Assembly (NCBI RefSeq): GCF_003112435.1
Contig: NZ_BDOQ01000007.1
Coordinates: 62,001-126,000, forward strand
Direction of reading: 5' to 3'
From: Novimethylophilus kurashikiensis
Lineage (GTDB): Bacteria > Pseudomonadota > Gammaproteobacteria > Burkholderiales > Methylophilaceae
DNA: 64,000 nucleotides
Shown here: piece after piece, positions 12,787 to 19,878 of the stretch
Layout: each line of letters opens with the position of its first letter
How positions within the stretch are numbered: position 1 is the first letter of the stretch
Program-made: the position numbers and the translations under genes
The notes under the pieces: generated by a model
Seen by the model: the letters and a program-made list of their open reading frames with translations, nothing else
What the model was told of the DNA's origin: nothing
Databases searched by the model: none

Positions 12787-12930
12787 CTATACTGAGAACT
12801 ATGCCTCACTTGTAAATACATCTCGCGTTAGATTCCTTCGCTTCGGCGAGGAACTCTTTCCATGCCTGGAGCCTGCCTCCAGCTCGTGGTCCGCCATCCC
12901 ATTCGATGAGCCTTTTGGCTCAGTTTGCGT
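12787..12930 (+). promoter_or_regulatory. -10 box and three-hairpin leader of the 12967 operon
   Basis: TATACT at about 12787-12792 is followed by hairpins TTCC-T-TCGC-TTCG-GCGA-GGAA (near 12833), CTGGAG-CCTGC-CTCCAG (near 12867) and GAGCC-TTTT-GGCTC (near 12908). They form a structured 5' untranslated region that may regulate or stabilise the operon message. Confidence 0.4.
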
Positions 12931-12966
12931 CAGTACGACTTAACTTTTATCGAATGGAGATTTGCA

Positions 12967-13329
12967 ATGACCACCACTAACCTCAATACCACCATCCTGA
13001 CCTCGGACGAGCGTCGCACGCTTACAGCCGCTTGGAGCGCTTTCCATGCCTCCGGGGAGGCGCGCGCAGAGGATTTCATTCTCTACGCCATCCTTCGAGG
13101 CAAGAACCCCAAGACTGGATTCACGCGCATCACCAACCCCAAGAAGCTGGCAAACGGTCTTCGTGAGTTTGGGGGCTACCAACATGCTCTTGACATGCTT
13201 GGCCGAGCCTATAAGGGGCCGCTGACTCGCAAGCTTGCTCTATGTTTCCCTGGCCTTCGCGGTGAGCGCTTCAATGAGCTTCTGGATGCCATCTCGGCTG
13301 CCATCGAAGCAGCTCGAAAGGAGGCTTAA
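12967..13329 (+). CDS. Unknown 120-residue protein, first gene of operon
   Basis: Not recognised. Start at 12967 (MTTTNLN) is chosen for GGAGATTTGCA upstream; an earlier in-frame start lacks an SD. Helical, basic protein (KNPKTGFTRITNPKKLANGLREFGGYQHALDML). Its stop is 1 nt from the start of the next gene, whose AAAGGAGG lies inside this one, so the genes are translationally coupled. Confidence 0.6.
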   Translation: MTTTNLNTTILTSDERRTLTAAWSAFHASGEARAEDFILYAILRGKNPKTGFTRITNPKKLANGLREFGGYQHALDMLGRAYKGPLTRKLALCFPGLRGERFNELLDAISAAIEAARKEA

Positions 13330-13330
13330 G

Positions 13331-13672
13331 ATGCATAAGCCCTACTCATACCTCATGGTGCGTGAAGACATCCCCCTCGAGCACCAGATGGTGCAGTTGG
13401 GCCATGCGGCCCTCGAGGCCGGCTTCAGCTTTAATCGCCCGGCCGAGACTTCCTACCTCATCCTCCTGGCGGCGAAGAACCAGGAGGAGCTGGTTCGCAC
13501 GGCAGAGGAGCTCGCGGACCTTGGCATCGAGCATCACATGTTCTATGAGCCCGACTTCGGGCCCATGGGCCACTCTGCGCTGGCCACGAGGCCGCTCTTC
13601 GGAGATGAGCGTAAGCACATGCGGAAATATCGGCTGTACAAGGCAAAACAACCCATGATGGAGACCTGCTGA
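13331..13672 (+). CDS. PTH2-like protein (second peptidyl-tRNA hydrolase homologue)
   Basis: 113 residues, start with AAAGGAGG about 7 nt upstream. SYLMVREDIPLEHQMVQLGHAALEAGF matches the first strand-helix of PTH2 (xxVRxDLxxxxxxxQxxHAxxxA), YLILLAAKNQEELVRTAEELADLGIEHHMFYEPD follows the middle of the fold, and GHSALATRPL the last strand. The lysines of true PTH2 active sites are mostly absent, so it may bind tRNA or peptide without the same activity. Similar stand-alone proteins are common in large phages. Part of the 12967-14171 operon. Confidence 0.55.
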   Translation: MHKPYSYLMVREDIPLEHQMVQLGHAALEAGFSFNRPAETSYLILLAAKNQEELVRTAEELADLGIEHHMFYEPDFGPMGHSALATRPLFGDERKHMRKYRLYKAKQPMMETC

Positions 13673-13673
13673 C

Positions 13674-14171
13674 ATGACGACAAAAATTTACACCCTCATT
13701 GCCCTCAAGGAAGAAAGCCAAAGCTATTGCCGCGGCTGCTTGATGGATACCTATAGCGGAGACTATCAACTCTGGTATGGCCTGGACCGAGACGCGCTTA
13801 TCGCCAAGATGGCGGAATTCAAGCTCAAGAATACTGACCTTGGCCATAGTGAATCGGGCTATTCTTTAACAGTACTGATTAACGGTATCCCATGGGATTA
13901 TTCTGACTACCATATTCTCAACCAGCCGGTGGATGTCGATGCTGTCTATGATGCACAAAGTGCATATTCGGAGGAGTTTTCGGAGATAGCCCGACTCGCA
14001 AAAGAAGCGGTGGTGGTACTACAGGCTCAGCAAGCGGAGAAGAAGGCTGAGGCCGACCGCTTGGCCAAGGAGGCGGAGGATGAACGTAATCGCCTGGCTG
14101 CAATTGCCAAGGAGGAGGCTGAGCGAGCCGAGTACCTGCGAATGCAGGCTAAGTTTGGCGCTCGAAATTGA
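13674..14171 (+). CDS. Unknown 165-residue protein with C-terminal coiled coil
   Basis: Not recognised. Starts 1 nt after the previous stop. The N-terminal globular part (KIYTLIALKEESQSYCRGCLMDTY...) has a CxxC pair; the last 60 residues are a charged Ala/Glu/Lys coiled coil (EKKAEADRLAKEAEDERNRL). Such tails often mediate oligomer formation or docking. Third gene of the operon; no terminator was identified after it. Confidence 0.6.
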   Translation: MTTKIYTLIALKEESQSYCRGCLMDTYSGDYQLWYGLDRDALIAKMAEFKLKNTDLGHSESGYSLTVLINGIPWDYSDYHILNQPVDVDAVYDAQSAYSEEFSEIARLAKEAVVVLQAQQAEKKAEADRLAKEAEDERNRLAAIAKEEAERAEYLRMQAKFGARN

Positions 14172-14200
14172 TAGCGCGTTCTCCATCCAAATTCTTCTCC

Positions 14201-14229
14201 TTGCGAAAAGTATAGTTTTTTGATATACT
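14201..14229 (+). promoter_or_regulatory. Promoter of fae
   Basis: TTGCGA (14201-14206), 17-bp spacer, TATACT (14224-14229), about 80 nt upstream of the fae start. Confidence 0.6.
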
Positions 14230-14307
14230 ATGATGCGTGGCTGCCATCAGCGGCCACTTATCTACATGGGCCTACCCGGCCCCCTAATTTTCTCTGGAGA
14301 AACAAGC

Positions 14308-14844
14308 ATGGCAGTAATTGACCGCGTTCTGGTGGGCGAAGCCCTGGTTATCGATATGCGAGTGGACAGCAATGAGCTGGACCTCTTGAACGTTGCACAT
14401 ATCGACCTCATCCTCGGCCCCCGTGGAAGCGCAGCAGAAGAAGCCTTCTGTCGCACCCTGACCGACCAGAAGCAAGGTGTGAACGGCCTCCTGGCTGTTG
14501 TTGCACCCAACCTCATGACCAAGCCGGCCACGGTCATGTTCAACAAGGTCACCATCAAGAACGGCAAGCAAGCTGTTCAGATGTTCGGCCCGGCCCAACG
14601 CGGTGTTTCGATGGCGGTCATGGACTGTGTCGAAGAAGGTATCATCCCGGCCGCCGAGGCTGACGACATTTTCATTTGCGTGGGCGTGTTCATCGACCAC
14701 AACGCTGACAATGACGAGCGCATTCAGGACTGGAACTACCAGGCCACCAAGCAGGCAATCAAGAATGCGATTGCGCGCTTCCCGTCGGCTGAGCATGTTC
14801 TGGAAGAACGCAAGAAGGCGGCACACCCGTTCGCGGCGAAGTAA
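14308..14844 (+). CDS. fae: Formaldehyde-activating enzyme
   Basis: 178 residues. Clear Fae family blocks: [16 protein letters not shown] (contains the catalytic histidine), [44 protein letters not shown], and [34 protein letters not shown], ending HPFAAK. Fae condenses formaldehyde with tetrahydromethanopterin, the entry step of the H4MPT-linked oxidation route in methylotrophs. Compared with typical Fae, about 10 extra residues lie between the N-terminal VLVGEALV and VAHID. Start at 14308 chosen for TGGAGAAAC upstream. It is a single-gene unit with its own promoter and terminator and no other C1 genes adjacent. Confidence 0.93.
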   Translation: MAVIDRVLVGEALVIDMRVDSNELDLLNVAHIDLILGPRGSAAEEAFCRTLTDQKQGVNGLLAVVAPNLMTKPATVMFNKVTIKNGKQAVQMFGPAQRGVSMAVMDCVEEGIIPAAEADDIFICVGVFIDHNADNDERIQDWNYQATKQAIKNAIARFPSAEHVLEERKKAAHPFAAK

Positions 14845-14866
14845 CGTAACCCACAAGGGTGATGGT

Positions 14867-14894
14867 AAAAAAGGGCGGAGATTCCGCCCTTTTG
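14867..14894. terminator. Bidirectional terminator
   Basis: AAAAGGGCGGA-GAT-TCCGCCCTTTT between fae and the convergent adhesin gene. Confidence 0.9.
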
Positions 14895-14905
14895 TTCATT
14901 GAAAC

Positions 14906-17185
14906 CTAGTTCTGACAGAGGTAGAAAGTGTAAGTTATAAAAGAGCCTGAAGAATTTCCCGTTTGGTAGGAGTTATATCCTCCTGGGCAGGAGCACGCTC
15001 CGGTTTCTGGATTAGCGGTACTACAATTAGTCCCCGACATTGCATAAGTCCCCCCAAAACGGCTTGCTGCAGTTCCAGTTGATACCTTCGTCCAAACCCC
15101 GCCAGAACAAAATACAGGGATGCCATTTGATGTATTAGCCATTGCGCCCGTATTGTAGCCTGCGCAGCTTGCACCGGCTCCGGCGACAAGGGATGGAACG
15201 ATATTGTTGCCATAAATGGCACCGCTCGCATTAATAGCGCCTGAGAAATTTTGCTGGCCAGTAAACGTTTGTGTCGCATCTGTACGTGCAAGGATTGCCG
15301 ATGTGCTGGGCATGGTCATCGTCGTGCCATCCGTGCCAGCCAGGGTTATGGAGTTGTTGACGGTCAAGGTCTTCCTAGTGACGCCTCCCGCAAGACTAAA
15401 CCCAGTTGAGTTCTCTACTAGCGACATACCGTTGGCCCACTTGCCTGTGGTTCCGTTATATACAAGAGCTTGCCCGTTTGATGGACTCGTTAGGCTTACA
15501 TCTCCCATGGTAGCCAAGCTCGATGCACCAACTTTAGCCCAGGCGCTGCCTGTGTCCCGATAGATTTCGTTAGTATCCGTCGTCATGTAAATGCGGTTTG
15601 CCACGCTGGCAGTTGGCCGGGCAGCCAAAGCCCCTGTGATGCTGGGGCTAGACAGCACCAAATTTCCTCCAGATACAGTCGTTCCGGCTGGCAGGCTCAC
15701 GCCGCTCGAGGTCGCACTCAGGACTTGTGTGCCACCAGCGACCAAGCCAAGCGTATTGGCCGATGGCGAATACAATCCCGTGGTCGGGCTACCCGTGAAG
15801 GTGTACGCTGGGGAGGACGTCGAACCCACAGGCGCCACAATCTGCCCAGTCGCCGTCAGGGAGGACGTATTGATACCGCCGTTAGCCGTGATACCTCCGG
15901 AGGTCACCAGCGTCGCCAGCGTACCGTTACGGCTGCCGTCGATAGCCGACGCCCCACCAATCTGGAGGGAGCCTACGTTTGCATATCCAGTCACGGTAGC
16001 GTTACCCGCTGCGATGACGTTATTGATATTGTTGAGGTTGCGACTGGTATCGATGACCGTCGTGCCACCGACCTGAAGACCCCCACCCGCATTCACTACG
16101 CCGGAGAATGCCCCACCATTCGCCGTCACATTCTTGCTGGCATCCAGGAACACGGCGCCGTTGACCGTGACCGTGCCGTCGGTGCCCAGATTGAAGCGTT
16201 CAGAGCCACCGGTCTTAATAGCAAAGCTACCGTTAGCGACGTTAATCAGCATCTTGCTGTTGGTGTTGTCGTAGCCCAGAAAAGCGTTCACCGAAGAGCC
16301 GGCCGTGTTGTAGATATTGATGCCGGTCGTTGAGCTGGTGCCGCTTAGCCCCAGGGCCGTCGCCGAGGCGCCACTATTGATAGTGAGTTTTTCAGCGCCA
16401 AGGGTTGTTTGACCGATGGCTACGCGGCCACTGGCGTTCGCCATGGTGACGTCGTAAGTACCATTATCAAGCCAGTTCTGGCTGCCACCACTTCCCCCTC
16501 CCAGGTTAAGCCATTGTTGTTGGCTGGCGCTCCACCGGTACATACGGTTGGTGTCGGTCGTGAGGCGGACTTCACCATCATGTAAGGAGCCTGCACTAAG
16601 CCCTTGAAGCGCGGTTAGTGAGGCTGCAGGCGCGCCCCAGTAGGTCGACGTCGTGCTCGAGGCGCCGGTCGTCACCTGATTGGTCGTCATCCAGAAGGCA
16701 TAGTCGTCGCCACGCACAATGCCTTGCGCTAGGTCTGCGCAAGTCGTCTGAAAGACGTTGTCTAGGCCGTAGGAGATGACCGCCAGGGAGACTGAGCCTG
16801 CAGCCGTACTACCAGGCAAGCGGCCGCTGCTCGAGGTTAGTGTACCGTTATCCCAGGCGCAATAGCCCAGCGTGCCGCCGAAGCCATCCGTCTTGGGCGC
16901 GGAGGAGGTATCCGGGATGACGCCTCCATCCGAGGTGCCTAGCCCGGTACCCAGCTTCATGGCCGGCGCTTCAATGGTCGCATCATTATCGACGTCGTAG
17001 CTCTCAGCAACGAGCTGATACACCGCCTGCTGCACGGAGGCGTATTGGCTGTTACGGCGAATGGCATCACTCGTAGTATCCGCTAGAGCAGTGTAAGTAA
17101 CTAGCGCCATTGAACCGAAAGCAGCCAGCCGGGTCATCCAAACTTTTTCTGAATATTTTTGCATTTTTGGAAACCAAAAAATCAT
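14906..17185 (-). CDS. Large repetitive surface adhesin / tail-fibre-like protein
   Basis: Up to 759 residues. A hydrophobic N-terminal segment (MTRLAAFGSMALVTYTALA) looks like a signal or anchor, followed by a PilV-like region (GYCAWDNG...CADLAQGIVRGDDYAFWMTTNQV), a long Ser/Thr/Gly/Asn-rich beta-repeat stalk (TLTVNNSITLAGTDGTTM, TGLYSPSANTLGL), and a C-terminal cysteine-rich cap (TNCSTANPETGACSCPGGYN). The layout recalls tail fibres and shufflon-type pilus tips; no prepilin site is clear. The ATG at 17185 is only a few nt after a CTATACTTC box; MQKYSE (17164) or MTRLAA (17137) are alternative starts. No chaperone gene is next to it. Confidence 0.6.
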   Translation of the reverse strand: MIFWFPKMQKYSEKVWMTRLAAFGSMALVTYTALADTTSDAIRRNSQYASVQQAVYQLVAESYDVDNDATIEAPAMKLGTGLGTSDGGVIPDTSSAPKTDGFGGTLGYCAWDNGTLTSSSGRLPGSTAAGSVSLAVISYGLDNVFQTTCADLAQGIVRGDDYAFWMTTNQVTTGASSTTSTYWGAPAASLTALQGLSAGSLHDGEVRLTTDTNRMYRWSASQQQWLNLGGGSGGSQNWLDNGTYDVTMANASGRVAIGQTTLGAEKLTINSGASATALGLSGTSSTTGINIYNTAGSSVNAFLGYDNTNSKMLINVANGSFAIKTGGSERFNLGTDGTVTVNGAVFLDASKNVTANGGAFSGVVNAGGGLQVGGTTVIDTSRNLNNINNVIAAGNATVTGYANVGSLQIGGASAIDGSRNGTLATLVTSGGITANGGINTSSLTATGQIVAPVGSTSSPAYTFTGSPTTGLYSPSANTLGLVAGGTQVLSATSSGVSLPAGTTVSGGNLVLSSPSITGALAARPTASVANRIYMTTDTNEIYRDTGSAWAKVGASSLATMGDVSLTSPSNGQALVYNGTTGKWANGMSLVENSTGFSLAGGVTRKTLTVNNSITLAGTDGTTMTMPSTSAILARTDATQTFTGQQNFSGAINASGAIYGNNIVPSLVAGAGASCAGYNTGAMANTSNGIPVFCSGGVWTKVSTGTAASRFGGTYAMSGTNCSTANPETGACSCPGGYNSYQTGNSSGSFITYTFYLCQN

Positions 17186-17239
17186 GTGTCAGAAGTATAG
17201 TTAACATCTTGATAGCACAAGATATAATTAACTAAGCTA

Positions 17240-17268
17240 TTGACATTGCTTGCTATTTTTGATATACT
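17240..17268 (+). promoter_or_regulatory. Consensus promoter of 5'-nucleotidase gene
   Basis: TTGACA (17240-17245), 17-bp spacer, TATACT (17263-17268). Confidence 0.85.
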
Positions 17269-17294
17269 CAAAAAATACAAAAGGGAGTATAGAA

Positions 17295-18191
17295 ATGTTA
17301 ACAGTCGCCGTAAGTAGCCGTGCATTATTTAATCTTGAAGACGGAAATACCATCTTCCAGACGGAGGGATGGGCTGCATTTGACGCCTACATGCGTAAAA
17401 ATGAGAAGAAGCCTCTTCGTCCAGGGGTTGCCTTCCCGGTCATCCAGAAGCTGCTTGCCCTCAACATTGAAGGTGCTCCCCGCAAGGTGGATGTCATTCT
17501 ACTGTCGAGTAATACCTTGGATGCGGGCGCTCGCGTAATGAATTCGGTTCGCCATTACGGCCTGAACATCGACCGTGCATTCTTCACTTCGGGTGGCAAC
17601 CGATTTTCCATCGCACAAGCCGGTAATGTGACGCTGTTCCTGTCAACCAACCCTGATGAAGTGCGTCGCGCGCTTGACCGGGGCATTGCAAGTGCTTGTG
17701 TGCAACCTCATTCGCACGTAGGCGAGTCTGCGCCTGGCATACGCATCGCGTTTGATGGCGACTCCGTCCTGTTTGATGACTCGGCCGAACGGGTAAACCA
17801 TGAATCAGGCTTGGCCGCATTCACGCAGAATGAGCAGAAGCAAGCCAGGATTCCGTTGGGAGCAGGTCCATTCAAGCCTGTATTACAGGCCCTGCAGGAG
17901 ATTCAGGAGAGCTACGCCGACGCTGCTGATTGCCCAATACGCGTCGCGCTGGTAACGGCGCGTAGTGTGTCAGCTTATGAGCGTGTTCTGCATACCTTCC
18001 GTACCTGGCGGGTCAAGGTGGATGAGTGCTTCCTGTGCGGCGGCCTTCCGAAAGGACCCTTCCTCGCAGCATTTGGCGCAGACCTGTTTTTCGATGACGG
18101 TATGCATAACATCGAGTCCGCAGCGCAGTACGTGCCATCGGGCCATGTCCCACACGGCGTCGCGAACCAGGAAATGGCCGTTACCGCATAA
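17295..18191 (+). CDS. 5'-nucleotidase (cytosolic NT5C1-like family)
   Basis: 298 residues, start (MLTVAVSSRALF) with AAGGGAGTATAGAA upstream. Family features: the first motif VAVSSRALFNLED, RPGVAFPVIQKLLALN, VILLSSNTLDAGARVMNSVRHYGLNIDRAFFTSGG, FLSTNPDEVRRALDRGIASA, IAFDGDSVLFDDSAE, and a C-terminal DLFFDDGMHN, which supplies HAD-like aspartates. It removes phosphate from nucleoside 5'-monophosphates. On a mobile element it could adjust nucleotide pools. Own promoter and terminator. Confidence 0.85.
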   Translation: MLTVAVSSRALFNLEDGNTIFQTEGWAAFDAYMRKNEKKPLRPGVAFPVIQKLLALNIEGAPRKVDVILLSSNTLDAGARVMNSVRHYGLNIDRAFFTSGGNRFSIAQAGNVTLFLSTNPDEVRRALDRGIASACVQPHSHVGESAPGIRIAFDGDSVLFDDSAERVNHESGLAAFTQNEQKQARIPLGAGPFKPVLQALQEIQESYADAADCPIRVALVTARSVSAYERVLHTFRTWRVKVDECFLCGGLPKGPFLAAFGADLFFDDGMHNIESAAQYVPSGHVPHGVANQEMAVTA

Positions 18192-18216
18192 CGCATACTC
18201 AGCCGCATACCCACCG

Positions 18217-18243
18217 AAGCCCGGCCATCGTGTCGGGCTTTTT
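18217..18243 (+). terminator. Terminator
   Basis: AAGCCCG-GCCATCGTGT-CGGGCTTTTT after the 5'-nucleotidase gene. Confidence 0.85.
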
Positions 18244-18249
18244 CATTTC

Positions 18250-18630
18250 TACGAGGACGCCTCGGCCCAGCGAGGCCGAGATGGAGATGCTAACACCGCT
18301 CGTCCATCCTGGTTGGACAAAATTGAAGCTAACGCCGAAGGCGGGAAGGTGAGTGATTATCGCGAGGGTTCGGGGTTACGAAATTTGCATCCTAAGGGGG
18401 TTTCTGATGCGTCTTAATAAGCCTCCCATTTGATTTGGGATTACAAACTAGTGATTATAATATGATTACAGGGGTGTAAAATTGCCGTTTTAAATCTAAT
18501 AATCAGTGACTTACAAAATCACTCGCCGCCAATTATCCCGCACTTTGCCGCCAATTATCCCGCAGAAGCTCGCCAATTATCCCGCACCTGTCGCCAATTA
18601 TCCCGCACTTACCTGCATTCTTTGGTATAC
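18250..18630 (+). other. Candidate replication origin region (oriV)
   Basis: About 380 nt without a gene. It holds inverted repeats CTCGGCC/GGCCGAG (around 18263-18285) and GTCCA/TTGGAC (around 18302-18318), an AT-rich stretch (18420-18510), the four iterons, and a TATACT promoter element (18625-18630) for the initiator gene. This is the standard make-up of an iteron-type plasmid origin. Confidence 0.7.
18527..18607 (+). repeat. Four 16-bp iterons
   Basis: CGCCAATTATCCCGCA occurs exactly at 18527-18542, 18549-18564, 18571-18586 and 18592-18607, with 22, 22 and 21 bp between starts, so copies lie on nearly the same face of the helix. They are the expected binding sites of the adjacent initiator and may also limit copy number and repress its promoter. 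Confidence 0.92.
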
Positions 18631-18672
18631 TGGTATTATCGAATCGCCTCCGGCTTCTCTAGGAATATCGCT

Positions 18673-19572
18673 TTGCACGAATCAACCGCTGTCGCCGAAT
18701 TATCGGGCTGGCTGCCAGAAGTGTTGGCACCTGCCACGCATTTAAGCCCCATTCCGAACGTCCTTGCTCGCTGCTCGATGTTTGCCGCGCGCACTGGTCG
18801 AGGTGCGGTAGGGAAGATAGTCTACAGGAAGCGTACCTTGTTAGCGGCGTATGGTGGCTACGAAATCTGGCAGGAGGCGGGGAGTCCGCATCTTACTCAG
18901 GACCATTTGGATATCTGGCTACTCCTCATAAAGGCTTCTTACGATAATCCTTTAAACCAGTCTGATAAAACGGTGACCGTTTCATTTGGCTACCGGGAGA
19001 TGCTCCGTCACCTCGGTAAAACCGGAGGCGGCGCGGATATGGCTTGGCTGCGTGACAAGCTTACTGAAATGCGTATGGCTACCTACCGAATCACCTGCGG
19101 TGAGCAATTGACGGTGACGGGTCTGGTTCATAAATTTACCCAGTCCCCAGGCGAGGATGGCCGATACGAGGTTCTGTTGGATGCTGAGCTCCGCAACCTT
19201 TTCTCTGCTGGGTGGACGCAACTCAATCTGGCGCATCGTCTTGCGCTGGCAGGTCGCACAAGTGCTCACGTCCTGGCGCAGTGGCTTCACGCGTTCTACT
19301 CAACCCATCGCTCACCTGTGCCTTTGGGGACACAGAAAATTCAGATGCTGTGCGGGCGGGCCGAGATGGAAGCGGGTAAATTCAATAAGCTCCTTCAAGA
19401 AGCCATTGAGCATATCAACAATAGCACCATTGGGTGGAAGTGCGAGGTTAACAATGGGGTGGTATCCGTGAAAAAAGGAAGCCACACAAAATTAGCGCAG
19501 CGCGCTGGCCACGAAAAATCTTCGAGGCCTAGGTATGATTTAGTGGCAGAAGAAGACGAGGAAGATATTTAA
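18673..19572 (+). CDS. trfA: TrfA-type plasmid replication initiator
   Basis: About 299 residues from a TTG at 18673. Family features: NVLARCSMFAARTGRGAVGKIVYRKRTLLAAYGGYEIWQEAG, LDIWLLLIKASYD, FGYREMLRHLGKTGGGADMAWLRDKL, then LDAELRNLFSAGWTQLNLAHRLAL and ALAQWLHAFYSTH-like winged-helix elements, ending acidic. It binds iterons and opens the origin. An upstream TTG (18622) overlaps the TATACT box and cannot be on the message, which favours 18673 with TAGGAATAT as SD. Four iterons end 65 nt upstream. Confidence 0.85.
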   Translation: MHESTAVAELSGWLPEVLAPATHLSPIPNVLARCSMFAARTGRGAVGKIVYRKRTLLAAYGGYEIWQEAGSPHLTQDHLDIWLLLIKASYDNPLNQSDKTVTVSFGYREMLRHLGKTGGGADMAWLRDKLTEMRMATYRITCGEQLTVTGLVHKFTQSPGEDGRYEVLLDAELRNLFSAGWTQLNLAHRLALAGRTSAHVLAQWLHAFYSTHRSPVPLGTQKIQMLCGRAEMEAGKFNKLLQEAIEHINNSTIGWKCEVNNGVVSVKKGSHTKLAQRAGHEKSSRPRYDLVAEEDEEDI

Positions 19573-19582
19573 TCTTCACATG

Positions 19583-19610
19583 TTGCATATTTGAAGTTTA
19601 GTGATATACT
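19583..19610 (+). promoter_or_regulatory. Promoter of structured RNA / DUF2828 unit
   Basis: TTGCAT (19583-19588), 16-bp spacer, TATACT (19605-19610). Confidence 0.6.
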
Positions 19611-19617
19611 TGTCTTG

Positions 19618-19855
19618 TTCGGATAAGGATGGGTTCAGCACTTTCATTTCTGACAAATGGCTTGCCGGGGCACCTTACGTGGACTAAAACTCTCCCGTAA
19701 GGACCGAAACCTCCCGCTTGGGGACGCAATCCTGAGCTAGTTGTGTGGCACGATAGCCACTCCCTTCCAGGCAGGTAGCCTTGGACGACCGAACCGGAAT
19801 AGCCTTAGGGCACCATCCTGTAAGCGGAGCCAGTTACACTGGTTCCGCTTGATTC
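19618..19855 (+). ncRNA. Candidate structured RNA upstream of Ro60-like gene
   Basis: About 240 nt without a reading frame but with many strong helices: CCTTACG/CGTAAGG (about 19671-19707), GTGGC-ACGATA-GCCAC (about 19745-19760), CCAGGC-AGGTA-GCC-TTGG (about 19768-19785) and GCGGAGCCAG-TTACA-CTGGTTCCGC (about 19826-19850). The last is terminator-sized but lacks a T run. Ro60/Rsr proteins work with Y RNAs often encoded next to them, so this may be a partner RNA; it could also be a leader that controls the gene. No known riboswitch core was recognised. Confidence 0.5.
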
Positions 19856-19878
19856 TCTCCCTCAGCGATTAAACTCTT

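Noticed and set aside
15216-16333. Plus-strand frames antisense to the adhesin gene
   Set aside because: Shadows of a repetitive coding sequence without SD or recognisable product.
18527-18607. Short repeat array considered as CRISPR
   Set aside because: Repeats are 16 bp with 5-6 bp gaps and stand before a TrfA-like gene; they are iterons.
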